Assembly: GCF_008728515.1 (NCBI RefSeq) | Contig: NC_044981.1 | Span: 129,244,884-129,308,883, forward strand | From: Papio anubis | Taxonomy: Eukaryota > Chordata > Mammalia > Primates > Cercopithecidae | DNA length: 64,000 nucleotides | Direction: 5' to 3' | Shown here: positions 60,935 through 64,000 of the stretch, piece by piece | How positions within the stretch are numbered: position 1 is the first letter of the stretch | Layout of the letters: each line of letters opens with the position of its first letter | Notes under the pieces: generated by a model | What the model was told of the DNA's origin: nothing | Seen by the model: the letters and a program-made list of their open reading frames with translations, nothing else | The model's database searches: none | Program-made: the position numbers and the translations under genes

Positions 60935-61035
60935 CTTTTTTGCTGCCTGTTCTTCTTCTACACCATCCCCAATTACAACATACACTACTTTTCTGCCAAA
61001 CCTTTGCATTATTCGTTCAAAGCAACTTTCTTTTC
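60935..61035 (-). CDS. EYA4: EYA4 alternative exon, distal copy (VEEEQ form)
   Basis: A 101-nt minus-strand exon between a TTTATCTTCCAG acceptor and an AAG/GTAACC donor. With the split glycine codon from the upstream exon it encodes 34 residues: GKESCFERIM, QRFGRKVVYV, then VIGDGVEEEQAAKK. The GDG motif with the following acidic residues is the C-terminal metal-binding motif of the HAD-type EYA phosphatase fold. This version matches the usual EYA1/EYA2/EYA4 sequence. It ends on a codon boundary so that HNMPFW of the last exon follows. It is a tandem copy of 61074-61174, only 38 nt away, with 23 of 34 residues identical. Confidence 0.96.
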
Positions 61036-61073
61036 CTGGAAGATAAACGAGATAAAGTTCAGAGTGAAGTTAC
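61036..61073 (-). promoter_or_regulatory. EYA4: 38-nt spacer enforcing mutually exclusive splicing
   Basis: The whole interval between the donor of the proximal alternative exon (GTAACT) and the acceptor of the distal one (TTCCAG) is 38 nt. It holds branch-like motifs (TTCAC, TTTAT) within 30 nt of both sites. This is below the working minimum for human spliceosomal introns, so the two exons cannot be joined to each other. Steric interference is a known cause of mutually exclusive splicing; its use here is inferred from the spacing. Confidence 0.85.
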
Positions 61074-61174
61074 CTGGTTAGCGGCATGCTCCTCATCTCG
61101 GCCATCTCCAATCACAACATAAGTTATGTTAGTGCCAAATCTGGACACTATACGCTCAAAACAGCTTTCCTTGC
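61074..61174 (-). CDS. EYA4: EYA4 alternative exon, proximal copy (RDEEH form)
   Basis: A 101-nt minus-strand exon between a TTTTTCAG acceptor and a CAG/GTAACT donor. It encodes GKESCFERIV, SRFGTNITYV, then VIGDGRDEEHAANQ with the split first codon. All core motif residues (GKESCFER, YVVIGDG, EE) are kept. Changes cluster at the surface-like positions before YVVIGDG and after it, with RD for VE, H for Q and NQ for KK. The absence of stops, the identical length, the same phase and good splice sites show a functional exon, not a dead duplicate. EYA4 isoforms differing in this segment are known. Confidence 0.95.
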
Positions 61175-63018
61175 CTGAAAAACAATGCACTGCTTATTCT
61201 TCCAGCCACTGCATTCATTAACCTAAAGATTCATAAAGTGTTAAGTTAATGCCTCTTGAACATCACTTAAACTGGCTCACAACCTCTGGGTTTATGCAAT
61301 CAACACATATTTGAATAACGTTAAGGCATTACTTAGGACAGATGATTAAACCAATGTGTTTCACACTCCAAAAATATCAGTAGGGTTAAGCATTTGACCT
61401 AGAGAAAATATTAGTGTGTTTTCCTCCACCACCAGAGTATTGGGGAAACTTTACAGGCAACTATAAGTTTTAACAACCTTTGTTTGTTTAATTCTGTAAA
61501 TCAATTTTCAGTAGTATAGACAAGTCAGCTAAATGTGTTCTAGAGAAAAACTGAAGGTTTACTGCTAAGAAAAGAGGAAATACTAAGAAGTGAATTTACC
61601 TTGACAAACAACTCCTTTCTTCAAGTGGATGACAGTTAGCCTGCTCAAATAACTTCTACTAAGGGTGCAGTCTGACTGGGCCACAGTACTGACAACACTG
61701 GTGTCCTCTGATTGCACTACGGGAACATCACCACGGAATTTCTACATATTCTTTGTTTTTAAAACATTGGCATTATTCTCTAAATTTCACTCCAGAATGT
61801 TCATGCAGCCATGGCTACTTCTGCTTTTTTTCTTAATCTGATGGTTCAGAACTCCAAAAAACACTAGCTTACAGGAAAAAATAAAAATGTTTTTTTTTTT
61901 TTTCAGATTAAAGAATATAAGGAACTATTTGGCCAACAGAAAGAATACTGTCTTTACTAAAATAAATGTTTATTCTGCTATAAAATCATCAAAAAGCAAA
62001 ATTTTCTTCTTTCTATTAGTCCTGCTGACATAAATACACACATTTAGATTAAAAATGTATGGTACTGATATCCAGGCTCTGAACTGTAGGGCTTAGGACA
62101 ATGTGAAATTTACTCTACGGAAGCTTGGCTCTCCTTAACTGTACTCTTGAAACAGCTGCAACTGGAGGCTCCTTTTGCCAGGGCCAACATCAGACCTCCT
62201 CAAAGCCTAGGGCAGGTTATTTTTGGTGGGGGATTTTAGGATTTTGAACTTCTCTTGTCAATGTGCCAGAGCCTAAGTTTGTTGACCTTCAAGGCATATT
62301 ATACAACCCATTTATTTTCCCAAGTATTTCCTTGACAGACAATGGAATACATCAGTTTTCTTTGAAGTCTTTCAATACAGCAGAAGTTGATGAAGTTTTA
62401 CTTTTGAATGTTCATTAGAAGTTGGAGTCTGCGAGAAATGAACTTAAAAATCAAAGATGGCTCCACAAACAGATATTATCTAAATAAACAAGGTTGTGGC
62501 TCTTTGATTGCTACTGCACATTTTTGGAAATGTAGATTTCCAGTCACTCATGTGTTACGAATATTCCTATTATGTTTTCTGATTCATAAAATTCTTTTAA
62601 TTTTTTCTGTAATTAAAGGCACTAGTTCAATCCATCAAAGAATCCCCTGCAAAGCCAAAATAGTATTTTTATCTTGGATCTAGATTACTGCATATGCAAG
62701 GATGCAACATTATACTCTATACTAATTAAACTATTAAACACTATGGCTAGAGATATTACATATTATTTAGATAACATGTGCTGTAATAGTCTGTGAAATA
62801 CAAGAATGAAATATCTATACTCAGATATTGAGTTCTTAATGTCACTAGGCAACAGTTCTCAAAATATTCATACATGTACAATGAGTTGCAGGGACTTTGT
62901 AATTTGAACTTTACCCAAATTTGTTTCATATACTAAGTGAAATTGCTGAAAAAGGGAACCATGCAGAGACACACAGATGTGGACACATTCCATACAGAGT
63001 TCAAAATAATTTCCTTAC
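61175..63018 (-). other. EYA4: EYA4 intron upstream of the alternative exons
   Basis: About 1.84 kb. Unique-looking, with a T14 run near 61890-61903 on the plus strand and no recognisable transposon. Regulatory sequence choosing between the two exons would be expected here or in the exons, but none is identified. Confidence 0.85.
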
Positions 63019-63140
63019 CTATTTTAGTTGCACTGTAAATATTCTCAATGGGGAAAGCACCTCCTAAACTATAGAGTAGAACCTTCGCAAGTGCTGGGAT
63101 CAGCTGGGTTGTCGTTACCAAGACATTTACGCAATTACTC
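63019..63140 (-). CDS. EYA4: EYA4 exon upstream of the alternative pair
   Basis: A 122-nt exon on the minus strand, acceptor CTATTTTAG, donor ATAG/GTAAGG. It encodes (R)SNCVNVLVTTTQLIPALA, then KVLLYSLGGAFPIENIYSATKIG, a central part of the EYA domain that packs around the HAD core. The YSLGGAF segment fits EYA4; EYA1 has a different sequence at this point (from memory). The exon ends with one base of the glycine codon completed by either alternative exon. The acceptor leaves the first codon (R) split with an upstream exon outside the window. Confidence 0.96.
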
Positions 63141-64000
63141 CTAAAATAGGGAGGAAATATACACATTTGTTTTCTAATACTAAATAACTTCTAATAGATT
63201 TGAAATTGTCACTGTGGTCTCTAAATTCCTTAATTAATGGTCCCTTTCAATATTCATTAGCTATTGCCTATCAGCAGACAGACACTCCTCAAATAATGGC
63301 AGATTATTAAGAAGAATACACAAACCCATGACTATCTGTGATGCTTAAAGTTCTACAACATATTTTGTCAAAACAATATGCTATTAAAAGTCATACGTAG
63401 GTAAGTGTTACAGAATGAAAACATGGTAGAATGAAATAAAGCTTAGGCTTTTTAAGTTTAGAGATGTGGTTTTGATATGAACTTTCATAACTTGCACTGG
63501 GTGATATTCAGAGTTACATTTCTTTTTAAATTATAAACACTGTATATACTTGTAACAGAAAAATTTGTGAAAGACAAATATAAAGAAGAAAACAAAAAGC
63601 ATTAATTATTATGTAACCATCCAGAGATAACTGCTCTCTCCATTTCATGCATTTACTTTCAGTGTTTCTGTTCACATATAGATTTTGTTTTCCCATTGGG
63701 AACATTCTATGTATTCAATTTTGTATTCTACTTTATGTATTTATATCATGAGCCTATTTGTTTATATCTTTTAACTATTACTTCCCCTCTCCCAACAAAA
63801 CAATGTATAAAAACTACTCTACCATGTAGATGCACCAGCATTTCTTAAAGTTAAATTCAGTTGCTTAAGTGGCTTTTGATTTCTAAATATTATAAGTAAT
63901 GCTACCTAAATATATTCTTACATCTTTGATTATCCTTAGACTATATTCGTAGAATAATTAGGGTCAGAGGGTAAGTTAATTTTGTTAGGGGTTCTAATAC
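63141..64000 (-). other. EYA4: EYA4 intron, partial
   Basis: The intron continues beyond the window. 63520-63900 resembles the 3' end of an old L1 (TAACCATCCAGAGATAACTGC, CATTGGGAACATTCTATG). No other exon is seen. Confidence 0.7.

Noticed and set aside
60827..61009. The 60-codon minus-strand frame read as a separate small gene starting at an internal ATG
   Set aside because: Its first 25 codons are the EYA4 distal alternative exon; the rest reads through the donor into the intron.
62933..63166. 77-codon minus-strand frame read as a free-standing gene
   Set aside because: It contains EYA4 exon 63140-63019 with clear splice sites on both sides; the outer codons are intronic.
1..64000. Search for CRISPR arrays, tRNA or rRNA genes, riboswitches and bacterial-type operons
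   Set aside because: No spaced direct repeats, cloverleaf or conserved RNA cores were seen; the repeat content is plainly primate nuclear DNA.

Overview
The window is primate nuclear DNA, human or great ape. It is AT-rich, poor in genes and dense in Alu (including an AluY-like copy), L1 (old L1M-type through young L1P-type), MIR, L2, MaLR and ERV-L elements. Only one protein-coding gene can be supported. At the right end, on the minus strand, are the last coding exons and 3' UTR of EYA4, a transcriptional coactivator with a HAD-type phosphatase domain. The calls rest on exact splice sites and on the conserved EYA C-terminus. If this is human, the locus is 6q23.2, shown in reverse of the usual chromosome orientation; that placement comes from knowledge of the gene, not from the window.

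Layout. 1-4.3 kb: unique DNA with a tetranucleotide microsatellite and an MLT1-type LTR. 4.3-13.5 kb: two old, antisense L1 elements broken up by Alus and a THE1/MST-type LTR. 13.5-23.7 kb: mostly unique or very old sequence with two antisense Alus. 23.7-32.1 kb: a nest of insertions in which an L1 is split by an ERV-L provirus with a truncated 3' LTR, followed by a MER5-type element split by an Alu and a young L1. 32.1-40 kb: mostly unique DNA. 40-53.3 kb: a hAT transposon with perfect 8-bp target duplications, Alus, two L1 3' ends, an MLT1 LTR, and MIR and L2 fragments. 53.5-64 kb: the EYA4 3' end.

EYA4 on the minus strand reads: a 122-nt exon (63140-63019); two alternative 101-nt exons (61174-61074 and 61035-60935) separated by only 38 nt; then the terminal exon, whose coding part is 57444-57364 and whose 3' UTR probably runs to about 54.07 kb. 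The exon pair is the most interesting biology here. Both encode the same stretch of the EYA domain, including the GDG metal-binding motif. They are too close to be spliced to each other, and using both or neither shifts the reading frame, so they must be mutually exclusive.

No prokaryote-type genes, CRISPR arrays, rRNA or tRNA genes were seen. Nearly all other open frames are chance frames or relics of L1 and ERV-L. I found no new biological system. The notable items are the exon pair, the nested and truncated insertions, two inverted repeats and a few low-complexity tracts.
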